A DNA stretch of 64,000 nt from a virus. The position numbers and the translations under genes are program-made. Position 1 is the first letter of the stretch; every line of letters begins with the position of its first letter. The notes beneath the pieces are model-generated. The model ran no database searches, was not told where the DNA came from, and worked only from the letters and a program-made list of their open reading frames with translations. The stretch spans positions 62,001 to 126,000 of IMG/VR virus record IMGVR_UViG_3300024259_000002. One strand, 5' to 3'. Of the stretch, positions 1 through 8,330 are shown piece by piece.

Positions 1-722
1 TTAGCTGTGATATGTGCAGAGATGGCTTCCATGATATTGGTGTTGAAGTACCTATCTCCATAGTTCCCTTGGGTGTAAAAGAAAGTCTTTGGCCTGTGGT
101 GAAACGTACAGGTTCTGGACCTTTTAGATTCTTGCTGTTCGCCAACGCGAACATGAATGACAGGCGTAAGAATTACATGGCTGCTTTCACTGCTTTTAAA
201 AAGGCTTTTGGGAATAGCAAGCACGTAGAACTGATGGTCAAGATCTCTGGCGGGGATGTCCCTCGATTCATTTCGAGGGAAAAGAATGTTCGTGTGGTGT
301 CTGGAAGATTCTCTCAGGAGAGACTCTATCAGATGGTCAGCCATGCTGACTGCTTGCTCAGTCCTACGAGGGGTGAAGGCTATGGCCTTTGTCAGCGTGA
401 GATGATGGCTACTGGAATGCCCGTGGTTGCTGCCAATTTTGGCGGGTTGAAGAGCATCATGGAACAGTCATTCAATTACTCGGTTCCCTATCAGATGTCC
501 AAGGCTTCATACGGAAATCTCTACGTAAGCAGGAATGGCATGAGTAGGGACTTTGGTCTTTGGGCAGAGCCAGACGTCGATGCAATGACTGATATCATTG
601 CCGATCTGCCTGGCAGAGTACAAGAAGTGAGAAGCAAGGGACTCGCTGGTGCTCAATGGATCCGAGAGAATGAGACTTATGATATCTGCGCTACCAGGCT
701 TTTCAAGGAGATGGGGTTTTGA
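1..722 (+). CDS. glycosyltransferase, C-terminal part (gene starts outside window)
   Basis: The reading frame is open to the left edge (codons before the first ATG at 12 read S-C-D), so only the C-terminal part is present. The visible part fits the second Rossmann domain of a GT-B (GT4-type) glycosyltransferase: an 'FLLFANANMNDRRKNY' strand followed by the donor-binding segment 'RGEGYGLCQREMMATGMP', equivalent to the E-G-x-G-L-x(n)-E-A-M-A-x-G-x-P signature of the family. It would transfer a sugar from an activated nucleotide-sugar donor. It overlaps the next gene by 4 nt (ATGA-type coupling), and more sugar genes follow on the other strand from 2465. Acceptor unknown. Confidence 0.75.
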   Translation, partial: SCDMCRDGFHDIGVEVPISIVPLGVKESLWPVVKRTGSGPFRFLLFANANMNDRRKNYMAAFTAFKKAFGNSKHVELMVKISGGDVPRFISREKNVRVVSGRFSQERLYQMVSHADCLLSPTRGEGYGLCQREMMATGMPVVAANFGGLKSIMEQSFNYSVPYQMSKASYGNLYVSRNGMSRDFGLWAEPDVDAMTDIIADLPGRVQEVRSKGLAGAQWIRENETYDICATRLFKEMGF

Positions 723-1090
723 AAATAGCTTTTGATCTTGACGGCATTTTGTGTCACGGGTATCCTTATACAGAGGCCAAGCCGTTTGACGGAGCCGCAG
801 AGCTTTTAGTTCGGCTCAAGAAAGCTGGGCATCATGTAACCATCTTCACAGCCAGAGGCATGGGCCGCAACAAGAATGATGTTGGCTCTGCCCAGGGACA
901 ACTCGCTCTCCTCACTCTCAATCAACTTAGGGATTGGGGATTCACTTATGATGCTTTTCTCATGGGTAAGCCAAGCTATGATCTTTTTATAGACGACAAA
1001 GCTTATGGATATAGCTCAATAATTGATGGCAGAGTAGTACAAGTGTTATCATTCGACCAAGTCAAGATTGGTCTTGAGTCTCTCTTGTGA
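719..1090 (+). CDS. HAD-superfamily phosphatase
   Basis: A 123-aa protein with the HAD motif I at the N-terminus (FDLDGILC, nucleophile and acid/base Asp at about residues 6 and 8), motif II 'TIFTARG' and motif IV 'LFIDDKAYG'. This is the short, capless phosphatase architecture often found with capsule or LPS genes. The start overlaps the preceding glycosyltransferase by 4 nt, so the two are probably translated together. A sugar-phosphate substrate is likely from context but is not shown by the sequence. Confidence 0.75.
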   Translation: MKIAFDLDGILCHGYPYTEAKPFDGAAELLVRLKKAGHHVTIFTARGMGRNKNDVGSAQGQLALLTLNQLRDWGFTYDAFLMGKPSYDLFIDDKAYGYSSIIDGRVVQVLSFDQVKIGLESLL

Positions 1091-1102
1091 TGAGGGCATC
1101 CC

Positions 1103-1678
1103 ATGGTACGAGTTGGCAGCCACATTCCGGACATTGAATATCTAAAGGTACTTCTAATTGAAGATGACCTGGATGATGTTCTTTTGGTCGAAGAGGCCTT
1201 AGAAGATTCTCTGTCTCTTGAAGTTGATATGAATTGTGTTGGAAGCCTGCGAGAAGGTCTCGAACTACTTTCTCAAAATGATTATGATGTCATTATTAGT
1301 GATCTTGGACTGCCTGATACTTCAGGACTCGAAGCAATCCAGACTCTTGTAGAGGCTGATAGTTCTACTCCGATATTATGTCTGACTGGCAATAGCGGAC
1401 CCGGCTGGCCAGAAAGACTAATGTCTTCTGGCGCTGATGAATATCTCGATAAAGGACACATGGCAGGCTCGCTTGGAAGAGCGATGATCAATACCGTGAT
1501 TAGGGCAAAGCTGGTTTCTCAGTTGCATGATGCCCTCCTGGAACGAGATGCAGCTCTTGAAGTAGCAGCTAACAAGATCGAAGAGTTGTCAGATAGAGTC
1601 GCCGAGATAGAAATGAATCTCTGTGATCTGAAAGACTGCCTCGCTTGTGAACGCATAGATTGTGACAGGAGAAGATAA
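1103..1678 (+). CDS. response-regulator receiver domain protein with C-terminal coiled coil
   Basis: Residues 14-130 look like a CheY-type receiver: acidic pocket 'LIEDDLDD', phospho-acceptor Asp in 'DVIISDLGLPD', Thr in 'ILCLTG' and the conserved Lys in 'EYLDKG'. All residues needed for phosphorylation are present. The rest is a heptad-rich helix ending in a Cys/Arg-rich tail (CLACERIDCDRRR); there is no DNA-binding output domain. No histidine kinase is visible in the window, so it may intercept host signalling or serve as a scaffold (inference). Its stop overlaps the next ATG (TAATG). Confidence 0.75.
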   Translation: MVRVGSHIPDIEYLKVLLIEDDLDDVLLVEEALEDSLSLEVDMNCVGSLREGLELLSQNDYDVIISDLGLPDTSGLEAIQTLVEADSSTPILCLTGNSGPGWPERLMSSGADEYLDKGHMAGSLGRAMINTVIRAKLVSQLHDALLERDAALEVAANKIEELSDRVAEIEMNLCDLKDCLACERIDCDRRR

Positions 1679-2058
1679 TGTCAATTGATCCCTCCATACG
1701 ACTTGCTGTAATAGATGCCACTCGCGAAGAACTGGGAAGAGCCCTGGGCCCTGTCGTTGACCAGCTAAAGCATACGCTCGGCAATATTGAAAACAAGCTT
1801 GAGAAGATTGAGCAAGCAGAGAGAGACAGCGACCGGAACCACCTATTGACGGATGGCAAGATCATCATTCTTGAGACTGCAGTTAGAGGATTACAAAAAA
1901 CTGTAGACGAACTACAAAACAAAGCGGATGCACTCACTGAGACACAGACTGGGATTAGTACCAGAATGGCGATATTCGGGGCAGTCACCATGGTGGTTGT
2001 GAACGGTGTCATCGCCGCCTTGGTCGTTGCCGGCATGGCCGCAGTAGGAGTCGGATAA
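1678..2058 (+). CDS. coiled-coil protein with C-terminal membrane segment
   Basis: A 126-aa protein: a long amphipathic helical region (about 20-95, heptads such as NIENKLEKIEQ) followed by one hydrophobic segment near residues 97-125 rich in V/A/G. The topology suggests a tail-anchored coiled coil. It starts on the stop codon of the receiver-domain gene and ends on the ATG of the next gene, so it belongs to the same operon. No family recognised. Confidence 0.7.
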   Translation: MSIDPSIRLAVIDATREELGRALGPVVDQLKHTLGNIENKLEKIEQAERDSDRNHLLTDGKIIILETAVRGLQKTVDELQNKADALTETQTGISTRMAIFGAVTMVVVNGVIAALVVAGMAAVGVG

Positions 2059-2243
2059 TGCCTCGTTCAGATAACACTCTGGAATTCGTACTGGCTCAGT
2101 GTGCGGCGATAGAAGCTCGTATAGATAAATTAAATAGGGGCAGAGAAGAAGACTTGGAAGAGCAGGATACAGTGGTCATCAAGAATGATCAGGTTAGCGG
2201 CAAGAAAAAGCTTGTTGACAGTCTCAATACGCAGGAGCAATAA
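2058..2243 (+). CDS. small charged hypothetical protein
   Basis: 61 aa, starting inside the TAATG of the previous gene and ending directly before the next ATG. The N-terminal half is predicted helical (FVLAQCAAIEARIDKL) and the rest is charged. Tight spacing on both sides is the main support. No function can be assigned. Confidence 0.6.
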   Translation: MPRSDNTLEFVLAQCAAIEARIDKLNRGREEDLEEQDTVVIKNDQVSGKKKLVDSLNTQEQ

Positions 2244-2468
2244 ATGGCCTGGACAATGACAGAAGCTCGGTACGACCGAATCAACAATAGACTCACTCGG
2301 ATAGAAGAAGTACTGAACGACATCATCGTGGGGATGGAAAGCTACGTGACTACTTCTCAAGTTCAGAGCCTGCTGGCCATACTGACAGCCCAGATTGGTG
2401 AGATCAGTAGCACGGTAGACACACTGGAAGATCGCGTAGAAGATATTGAAGCTGAGCCGGTAAGCTAA
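2244..2468 (+). CDS. small coiled-coil protein
   Basis: 74 aa, heptad-rich (YDRINNRLTRIEEVLNDI and IGEISSTVDTLEDRVEDIE), likely an oligomeric coiled coil. It is the last gene of the left plus-strand operon and runs tail to tail into the sulfotransferase gene with a 4-nt overlap of the stop regions. Structural or scaffold role possible; not recognised. Confidence 0.65.
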   Translation: MAWTMTEARYDRINNRLTRIEEVLNDIIVGMESYVTTSQVQSLLAILTAQIGEISSTVDTLEDRVEDIEAEPVS

Positions 2469-2992
2469 GTTCTTAGTTCTTTTCGGCTTTGAGAGTTGAG
2501 CCAGGGGAACGGAACTCCTGGAATATTTTTCCCTGTGAAGCTACAAAGTTGTCTCCACAACAATTCGTCTTCAGTTTCTGTCACACTTGCGATTAGTATT
2601 TGTTGTGCGGGGACCAGTGCCTTACAAGCATTCTTGTGGGAGTAGTACTTCTCAGTAAAAACTGCTTTGTCGAAGTTGGTGATGCCGAAGATAGCTCGAC
2701 GCCAATGGGGGCATCCCCTTCTGTTGTCCCACCAGTATTCGCATGATTTGAGCCACTCTTCAAGAGGCCTTTCTGTGTAAATGAACTTCCCATTTGGATA
2801 GGTCTTTAGAAGCTTGGCGTAGATCGCTGAACAGAACGCACCGCTGATAAAGTCTACTTTGTTGGCTTGGTTGATAGTGTGCCCCGGTGTTGAAGCTCTT
2901 TTGTCATGAGAAACAGTGTACCCAAGTATCTTCATTGCCCTGGATACAGAGCTTGTGCAGGTCTTTGGTAGGCCTATTCCAAATATTTTCAC
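2465..2992 (-). CDS. sulfotransferase-like protein
   Basis: 175 aa. The N-terminal 'GIGLPKTCTSSVSRAMKIL' corresponds to the 5'-phosphosulfate binding loop (G-x-P-K-[TS]-G-T-[TS]) of PAPS-dependent sulfotransferases, and 'GKFIYTERPLEEWLKS' to the 3'-phosphate binding region (normally R-x-P.. W..S). It is the last of four overlapping genes (2465-5590) with glycan-type functions, so a sugar or glycoconjugate acceptor is likely (inference). The usual Gly in the first loop is Cys. Confidence 0.6.
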   Translation of the reverse strand: MKIFGIGLPKTCTSSVSRAMKILGYTVSHDKRASTPGHTINQANKVDFISGAFCSAIYAKLLKTYPNGKFIYTERPLEEWLKSCEYWWDNRRGCPHWRRAIFGITNFDKAVFTEKYYSHKNACKALVPAQQILIASVTETEDELLWRQLCSFTGKNIPGVPFPWLNSQSRKELRT

Positions 2993-4317
2993 TTCTTCCT
3001 ACCGAGAAAAGTTATCACGGCGAAGCCTTTGCCCACTCTGTGATTGTCAACTGCTGTATCCAGGTGATACTCGACAGACAGGTCATACCTGCTCTTCCAC
3101 CCTTTGATATATTTTTGTTCTATCTCTGTTCTCGCTGCGTCATGGAGTATGATCGTTGTTCCTCGCTTGAGGACAGAATCCATGTCGTATAGTACTTGTT
3201 CTCTCCCCTTCCTGGTTCCATCAATGAATATCAGGTCTGCCCAGCGTGGTAGTTTCGCGTCGTCTATTCTATAGATTCCATTGTGGGTTTCGCACTGTTG
3301 ATACTCTATTTCCAGGTTCTGTCTTTTTATTTCTGTGCTGACTGTTTCGTACCAGTGATCTGAGTCTTCAATCGAGAATATCCGCAAATTTTCATAGTGG
3401 TCTTTTTTGATATGACCAAGCATCAGAGTAGTCGCTCCGGAGCCGATCTCGACGACACTTGCTGGACGACTCAGAAGCACAAATCTTTTTAATTGTCTCA
3501 TCTCCAGTTTAGTTGGGCTCCATTTCGTCCATGCATTTCTTACATACCTGGGCAAGTGCACCAGGCTGTCTGACTCTTGGAAGAATTTTGGAGCTATATC
3601 ATCTTCTTTCATTTTCGCAAGCATTATGTCTGGTTCTCGAATTGCTGCATAGTGAATGACGAAGGCATCCTCTCTGGCGCACCTCTTGTTACAGAAGTGC
3701 ATCCAGTTCCAGTTACGAGCAAGGTCGTGGATCTTGAATTTGTTAGCCTGCAAGTTGTAATTCAACTGTGTCTGATCCTGGAATAGCTGAGACCAATACC
3801 TATCTGGATCTATTTGGAACATTTTGTGATGTTCTCGTGATGCAACCATGACTCCAGAGTTGAAGAAAAATCCTTTACCTCTTTCTTTGAGTTCCCAGCC
3901 TATGTCTCCTAAGTGGCTTTGGGCTCTCTTTGCATCTCGCCTGATGGCTCCAGAGTTGCCATTGTTGTTTGTATATTCATTATATACTCCGACACTATGT
4001 ACTGGGATTTCTTTGAAGATGTTTGGAGCCCAGCTGCGTATCAGGATGTCTATGTCGAAGTAGGCCACTCTCTCATACATTTGTAGGAGATCTTCTATCT
4101 GTGCTTTTTCGAAGTGGGGAGTACCACCTTTGATGTTTTTGATGACCTTATCAATGACCACGAAGTCTGCATTGATTTTTTTGGCATAGACTGCCATATG
4201 TTTTTTGGCTACTTCAGCCACCTCTTGATACTTGTCTCCAATGGAGAGTGTCACGATAGCATTGTCTTCCGTAGGATACAGATCTTCTATGCATGTTGTT
4301 TCATTGTTCAAGATCAT
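2989..4317 (-). CDS. fused glycosyltransferase / SAM-methyltransferase-like protein
   Basis: 442 aa with two parts. Residues 1-240 resemble a GT-A type nucleotide-diphospho-sugar transferase: 'ERVAYFDIDILIRSWAPNIF' carries the DxD metal motif, and 'GFFFNSGVMVASREH' is typical of galactosyl/glycogenin-like folds. Residues 260-440 resemble a Rossmann methyltransferase: 'VVEIGSGATTLMLGHI' (motif I) and 'ADLIFIDGTRKGREQVLYD' followed by 'LKRGTTIILHDAAR'. The two activities would build and methylate a surface glycan (inference). ATGA-type overlaps link it to both neighbours. Confidence 0.65.
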   Translation of the reverse strand: MILNNETTCIEDLYPTEDNAIVTLSIGDKYQEVAEVAKKHMAVYAKKINADFVVIDKVIKNIKGGTPHFEKAQIEDLLQMYERVAYFDIDILIRSWAPNIFKEIPVHSVGVYNEYTNNNGNSGAIRRDAKRAQSHLGDIGWELKERGKGFFFNSGVMVASREHHKMFQIDPDRYWSQLFQDQTQLNYNLQANKFKIHDLARNWNWMHFCNKRCAREDAFVIHYAAIREPDIMLAKMKEDDIAPKFFQESDSLVHLPRYVRNAWTKWSPTKLEMRQLKRFVLLSRPASVVEIGSGATTLMLGHIKKDHYENLRIFSIEDSDHWYETVSTEIKRQNLEIEYQQCETHNGIYRIDDAKLPRWADLIFIDGTRKGREQVLYDMDSVLKRGTTIILHDAARTEIEQKYIKGWKSRYDLSVEYHLDTAVDNHRVGKGFAVITFLGRKK

Positions 4318-4904
4318 TTGAGCTTCCTATGCTTTTGTGTAGCGATGATTCTTGTTGAGGGAGCTGAAGTACTTATGGCGAGATGGTAGCTTCTGTTGCT
4401 ATTTTTGATACTTCTGATGGGAACTGGCGGCGTTATCAAGCCTCGCGCCCACGCCCATGTGTCAGTCAATTGTCCAGGGTCTCCCTGATTCGTTGCGAGT
4501 CTCATGAATTCCTGAGCTCCTGCCTGGCTTACCAGTAGTGCATAGTCCCACCTCCCAAGTCTGCACATCAGATAATCTGATTTTATGTGCTTTTTTATCT
4601 TGGCTACTTTTGGCATAAAGTTTCTTTCTATTCTTACATCGTCCTGAAAGATTATGGTTTCTTTGATCTTGGTGTCTATCATGAATTGATAGAATGTCAA
4701 GTAAGAAGCCCAGAGCCCGGCAGCTCCACCAGACGTGCAGTGCATCCCATATCGAGATAGTACGTTGTCAGCTTTATTTTTCAAAGCACCGTCAATACCA
4801 AGCCAGATTTGTAGACTTGGCAATCGTCTCATCATATGGTGTTTGATGTGACGCAATCTGTTCTTATCTCTTTCTAAGTGAAGGACATAGAGAGGAGCGT
4901 TCAT
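4314..4904 (-). CDS. glycosyltransferase family 25-like protein
   Basis: 196 aa. The N-terminus 'LYVLHLERDKNRLRHI' and the 'ETIIFQDDVRIERNF' segment match the layout of LPS glycosyltransferase family 25 (V-I-N-L-x-R-x-x-x-R ... E-D-D). A GT25 enzyme would add a sugar to an LPS-like acceptor; in a phage it could decorate virion proteins or alter the host surface. Overlaps its neighbours by 4 nt each side. Confidence 0.6.
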   Translation of the reverse strand: MNAPLYVLHLERDKNRLRHIKHHMMRRLPSLQIWLGIDGALKNKADNVLSRYGMHCTSGGAAGLWASYLTFYQFMIDTKIKETIIFQDDVRIERNFMPKVAKIKKHIKSDYLMCRLGRWDYALLVSQAGAQEFMRLATNQGDPGQLTDTWAWARGLITPPVPIRSIKNSNRSYHLAISTSAPSTRIIATQKHRKLK

Positions 4905-5590
4905 TTTGATTCCTTGAACAATTTGTCGATTCTTTTCCAGTATGGAGTTTTTCTATTATCGAAACGATTTGTACGAGTGGCCTTGAATCTTTTTGTGACG
5001 TAGTTCACTTGTTTTGATTGGTATCCCATTTCTCTAAGTGTTTTAGGGATCGCGTCTTCATTCTTCGTGATTGAGTGAAACGTAACTTTTGGTAGTCTGT
5101 CATAACAGGTAGCAGCCTCTCGCAGGCTATTGATAAAAGCTGTCAGTAGCTTGTCATCAATCCCATTGCTCTTCTCTGCTTCTTTTATCAAATCTTCATC
5201 TACAGCTCTTAGTGGGTACCACCATTCTCTCATTGTCATTGCGTAGGTGACATCTTGAATCATTCTGTCTATTCTCAGTATGTTGAATGCTTCAGGATGA
5301 CGTTCTCTCAGAGCTTTTATTACGAATGGTTGTACTACGTCCTTCACGATGTAGTTGTTTCTAAACTCCATTATGTATTCTATTTGACTGTCTATTAACT
5401 TCGGATCCTGACTATAGAATGGTCCAGTTGTTTCTAACGTCATTCCACTGGGGCTCTTTGGCTGGTAGTTCAAAATCTCTCCAGCATTGGCACCGCATGG
5501 GGTGAGTACGTTTTCCAGTGATTCGCAAGCGATCTTATAGCTTTTACTCGTAAGGCTTCGCGGCAGGCCGACGATCAGAAGGCTTTTCAT
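4901..5590 (-). CDS. P-loop sulfotransferase-like protein
   Basis: Start chosen at the ATG at 5590 (MKSLLIVGLPRS), which has GAGGAAA 6 nt upstream; a TTG 12 nt further out is in frame but less likely. The N-terminal 'LIVGLPRSLTSKSYKIA' resembles the PAPS/nucleotide-binding loop of sulfotransferases, with Ser residues after the PR. The rest is not recognised. It is the first gene of the glycan cluster and follows a strong terminator at 5610-5627. Confidence 0.5.
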   Translation of the reverse strand: MKSLLIVGLPRSLTSKSYKIACESLENVLTPCGANAGEILNYQPKSPSGMTLETTGPFYSQDPKLIDSQIEYIMEFRNNYIVKDVVQPFVIKALRERHPEAFNILRIDRMIQDVTYAMTMREWWYPLRAVDEDLIKEAEKSNGIDDKLLTAFINSLREAATCYDRLPKVTFHSITKNEDAIPKTLREMGYQSKQVNYVTKRFKATRTNRFDNRKTPYWKRIDKLFKESK

Positions 5591-5600
5591 TCTTTTCCTC

Positions 5601-5627
5601 AAAAGGGTTGGCCCTCCGAAGAGGGCC
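5601..5627 (-). terminator. UUCG-loop rho-independent terminator
   Basis: Read on the minus strand: stem GGCCCTC / GAGGGCC with a TTCG loop at 5627-5610, followed by AACCCTTTT. It lies between the stop of the 57-aa coiled-coil gene and the start of the glycan cluster, so it ends the upstream minus-strand transcript. The same TTCG-loop design recurs at the right end of the window. Confidence 0.8.
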
Positions 5628-5631
5628 TCTT

Positions 5632-5805
5632 TTAGTCTATCACCGTGACTTCTCGTCCTTCTATCAGGATGGTTGGCTGCTTTTTGTTCAGCTCCAGGAG
5701 GAGTTCGGTATTTTGTTTGGTAAGTTCTTCGTTTCGTTCTTGAAGTCTCTCGTTTTCGCGCTGAAGACGACAGACTTTTTCTTCAAGGGACCTCTCTTGG
5801 CACAT
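5632..5805 (-). CDS. 57-aa leucine-zipper-like small protein
   Basis: Short gene with the frame ATG at 5805 to TAA at 5632. Residues 5-42 form an almost uninterrupted charged coiled coil (ERSLEEKVCRLQRENERLQ... NTELLLELNKK) followed by a short tail ending REVTVID. It fills the otherwise empty gap between the gene at 5833 and the terminator at 5610. Probably a dimerising small protein; partner unknown. Confidence 0.7.
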   Translation of the reverse strand: MCQERSLEEKVCRLQRENERLQERNEELTKQNTELLLELNKKQPTILIEGREVTVID

Positions 5806-5832
5806 GATTCACTCCAAAGCCCCTACTGTCTA

Positions 5833-6321
5833 CTAAAAGACAGGTGGGCGGAATGGGGTTAGCTCTATGTAGGGCTCCCAATCTTCGGAGCCGGGTTCCA
5901 GGTTATCGTCACTGGTAAGAGTGTAGATCCCTTCTTTTTCGATCTTCACTGCAACCAGTTTGTCTGTGTTGTTGATTACATCTCCGACCATGATCCCGAG
6001 AGGACGTTTACCATGCTGTTCCCAGTGTGGAACTGGGGTCTTTGCATCGAAATCTATGACGCGGGTCTCACGGGTATTCATCATCTGTGGTTCTTTTGCA
6101 AACGAGATGATTGCACTTGTCCAGTGTCTGTGGTGGCAAAGCCAGGTGTATACTGCTTTCTTGATATCACTGGCGTCCAGATCTTCTACCAGGGTCTTTC
6201 CGCCAGCAATGACATACTTGATGGGCTTCACTGTCTTGGTGCCCATGATCTTCTTGACCAGTGCCTTCTGATCGCTTCTTGGGGGCATTTGTTTTAGGGC
6301 TTCTGCTTTAGTTGGTGCCAT
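5833..6321 (-). CDS. hypothetical protein, 162 aa
   Basis: Soluble-looking mixed alpha/beta protein; 'AVYTWLCHHRHWTSAIISFA' is a notable aromatic/His-rich stretch in the middle, and the C-terminus is Pro-rich. Its start lies 28 nt inside the upstream gene, so translation is probably coupled. No family recognised. Confidence 0.7.
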   Translation of the reverse strand: MAPTKAEALKQMPPRSDQKALVKKIMGTKTVKPIKYVIAGGKTLVEDLDASDIKKAVYTWLCHHRHWTSAIISFAKEPQMMNTRETRVIDFDAKTPVPHWEQHGKRPLGIMVGDVINNTDKLVAVKIEKEGIYTLTSDDNLEPGSEDWEPYIELTPFRPPVF

Positions 6322-6917
6322 AGTTCTTGTAAATCCTCATAGATTGTCCTGCCTGTCAGATGACTTATTTTGGCAATCTCTTGCCGCTCATAGCCTAAAA
6401 GCTTCATGATAGCCATGTGCCAGATCCACGGACTGTTTTGCTTGATGTTATTCAATAACATGAAGTCTGTTTCAAGGGCTGGTCCTTCATGTATATCAAT
6501 AACTGGTCTTGGTGTTCTACTCTTTCGATACGTCTTTCTTATTTGTCTGACTACGCAGCCGTTGAACTCTTGAAGTATCGCCACCATGTATCCCCAGTGA
6601 TACTCACCAGGTCTGGGAGGTCCTATGCGAGCGAGGGTTCTCCAAAGCCAATACTCCATGTCTTCGTATGGGCTTCCTGCTTCCCTCCACGCGTTTAGCA
6701 TGGAGACAGCTTTTGTTACACTTCCTCTTGAAGCTATTCCTCCCAAGTACATAACTGGATCAGACAGATATTTTCCTGATGATATTTCTTTTGCTATTAG
6801 TTTCAGTAGTGGACTGAATATCCAGAAGATCTCTTCCAGTGTTGAGTCTGTTGAGATCCTCTTCCAGTCTATCAGCTTCGTGCTATTTGTTATCTTGGGC
6901 TCTCTGAGTATCAACAT
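6294..6917 (-). CDS. putative HTH protein, 207 aa
   Basis: The frame is open further upstream, but the ATG at 6917 (MLILREPKITN) is preferred because everything upstream overlaps the nuclease gene at 6883-7275. The C-terminal 45 residues ('LGYERQEIAKISHLTGRTI' then YEDLQELWHQLKQ) look like a helix-turn-helix of the sigma/resolvase type; the N-terminal part is helical. Could be a phage transcription regulator or DNA-packaging small subunit; not decided. Confidence 0.55.
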   Translation of the reverse strand: MLILREPKITNSTKLIDWKRISTDSTLEEIFWIFSPLLKLIAKEISSGKYLSDPVMYLGGIASRGSVTKAVSMLNAWREAGSPYEDMEYWLWRTLARIGPPRPGEYHWGYMVAILQEFNGCVVRQIRKTYRKSRTPRPVIDIHEGPALETDFMLLNNIKQNSPWIWHMAIMKLLGYERQEIAKISHLTGRTIYEDLQELWHQLKQKP

Positions 6918-7275
6918 GGTCCATGTATACTTTGGCAATGGTGAGGAAGTCGTCAAGGAGCATGGTAACATATATAGGCTTGTAGTCGTCTTTGGTGATG
7001 GCCACGGGGACCTTGTTGGACAGACCTTCTTCAATGTCAGAAACGGCTTGACGCATGGCTGCCTTGATGTCTGAGCGTTTATGTCTTTTGAGCTCGAAGT
7101 GGAATAGGTCTTCTGAGTCCTGTCCAATTTCAACATCCGCGACTTCTGCACCGCCTCCTCTAGTTTGCCCCAGGCCACGCTTGAAAGGTCTGTCGAGCCT
7201 TTCAGAAAATAGCTTGGCGATTTCGCGTTCAAAGTTTGCTCCTTTCTGTCTCGCCCCTTTTCCTCTACTTGCCAT
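6883..7275 (-). CDS. Holliday-junction-resolvase-like PD-(D/E)XK nuclease
   Basis: 130 aa. 'KGANFEREIAKLFSERL' (E in helix 1), 'TRGGGAEVADVEI' (the D of the nuclease core) and 'LFHFELKRHKRSDIKAAMRQ' (E-x-K) follow the order of archaeal/phage Hjc-type resolvases and phage VRR-like nucleases. It would cut branched DNA during recombination or packaging. Overlaps the ClpP gene by 11 nt. Confidence 0.75.
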   Translation of the reverse strand: MASRGKGARQKGANFEREIAKLFSERLDRPFKRGLGQTRGGGAEVADVEIGQDSEDLFHFELKRHKRSDIKAAMRQAVSDIEEGLSNKVPVAITKDDYKPIYVTMLLDDFLTIAKVYMDHVDTQRAQDNK

Positions 7276-7951
7276 GTTTTTCTATCCTTACTGGCTTGGT
7301 GATGTCATCGAGGAGACCCAGCTCTTTGGCTTCTCCTGCGAAGAAGTATTTCATGGTTACGTCTTCGAAATGTTTACGCCACTTGCGCTGGTTCAGTCCG
7401 AAGCCTTCACGGAAGCACTCCATGTATCTGGCCATGGACTCTGTATATGCTTTGTGTGTAGCTTCGTTCTGTTCCTTGGATCCTACCTGTGGATGATACC
7501 ACTGGACTGGATGATAAAAGAACATGGAGTTGGGGAAGGAGAGCTTCACATCAGCGGCGGCGAGAACAAGGAGTCCGCCGGAGGCGCATTGACCAGTAAC
7601 AGTCACTACGATTGGAGTCGGTAGCATCACCATGGTATCGTACATCGCCAGGGCATCATGGAGTGACCCACCAGGAGTATTCAGGTGTACGTGTATCTGT
7701 TCCATCGGTGCCTGAGATACGAGTTCTAATAGCTGAGAGATGTACACCAGCGATGATCGTTCATTGATGGGGCCATTCATGGCAATGGTCCGTGAACCCT
7801 GACCATAGAATCGAAGATCATTGGGCCCCCAGTATCCAGAGAGATCAGACAGAGGCTCTTCCTCTTCTTCTCCCTCTTCTTCATTCTCTGTGTTTTCGAG
7901 TTCTTCTGGAGCTGCTTCATCCGAAGAGAAGATTTTTGAGAAGCGATGCAT
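7265..7951 (-). CDS. clpP: ClpP-family serine protease
   Basis: 228 aa. After an acidic, Glu-rich N-terminal tail (residues 11-36) the ClpP fold follows: 'IHVHLNTPGGSLHDALAMYD', the nucleophile Ser near residue 124 in 'VTGQCASGGLLVLAAAD' and the His near 147 in 'NSMFFYHPVQW', with a C-terminal 'AKELGLLDDI'. In phages ClpP-like proteases usually serve as prohead maturation proteases or modify host proteolysis. No capsid genes are in this window, so the role is open. The acidic tail is unusual and could be a propeptide or binding segment. Confidence 0.85.
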   Translation of the reverse strand: MHRFSKIFSSDEAAPEELENTENEEEGEEEEEPLSDLSGYWGPNDLRFYGQGSRTIAMNGPINERSSLVYISQLLELVSQAPMEQIHVHLNTPGGSLHDALAMYDTMVMLPTPIVVTVTGQCASGGLLVLAAADVKLSFPNSMFFYHPVQWYHPQVGSKEQNEATHKAYTESMARYMECFREGFGLNQRKWRKHFEDVTMKYFFAGEAKELGLLDDITKPVRIEKHGK

Positions 7952-8330
7952 CTATCTTTCCTTTCATTGTATATGGGATTATATGGAAGTCGTATCCAGC
8001 CTTTTCCAAGGTCATTTGTTTCAAACTATCTCTATATTGGATCTCCCTAAAGTCTCGCATTGCATCTGAGTACGATTTGTTTCCAAAGTTGACCATATCA
8101 TAGTGTTGCTTCCCATGCAGTTCGAGCACGGCCTGGAGCTCATGTAGATACCAATCAACAAAAAGACTTCCAGAAGAAAAACCATCACAAAGATCGGCCA
8201 GCGGAACCTCTTGATAGCATCCGAGATTCCTGAAAAATGGGTCATTTATGAATACCTTTCTGACTGCATTGTGAAAATTAGAAGCCGAGTCTATCAACTC
8301 GAACTGATTTTTCCATTTAAGTTTTGGCAA
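7917..8330 (-). CDS. DUF559/VSR-like PD-(D/E)XK nuclease
   Basis: 137 aa. The start appears to be TTG at 8330 with GGGAGA upstream; no suitable ATG exists. 'FVDWYLHELQAVLELHGKQHYD' (D...E-x-H-G), followed by 'YRDSLKQMTLEKAGYDFHII', matches the short endonuclease fold in which a target residue segment is followed by R-D-x-x-K-x-x-x-x-x-x-G-Y. Likely a nicking or homing-type nuclease. Overlaps clpP by 35 nt. Confidence 0.6.
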   Translation of the reverse strand: MPKLKWKNQFELIDSASNFHNAVRKVFINDPFFRNLGCYQEVPLADLCDGFSSGSLFVDWYLHELQAVLELHGKQHYDMVNFGNKSYSDAMRDFREIQYRDSLKQMTLEKAGYDFHIIPYTMKGKIDASLLKNLLFG

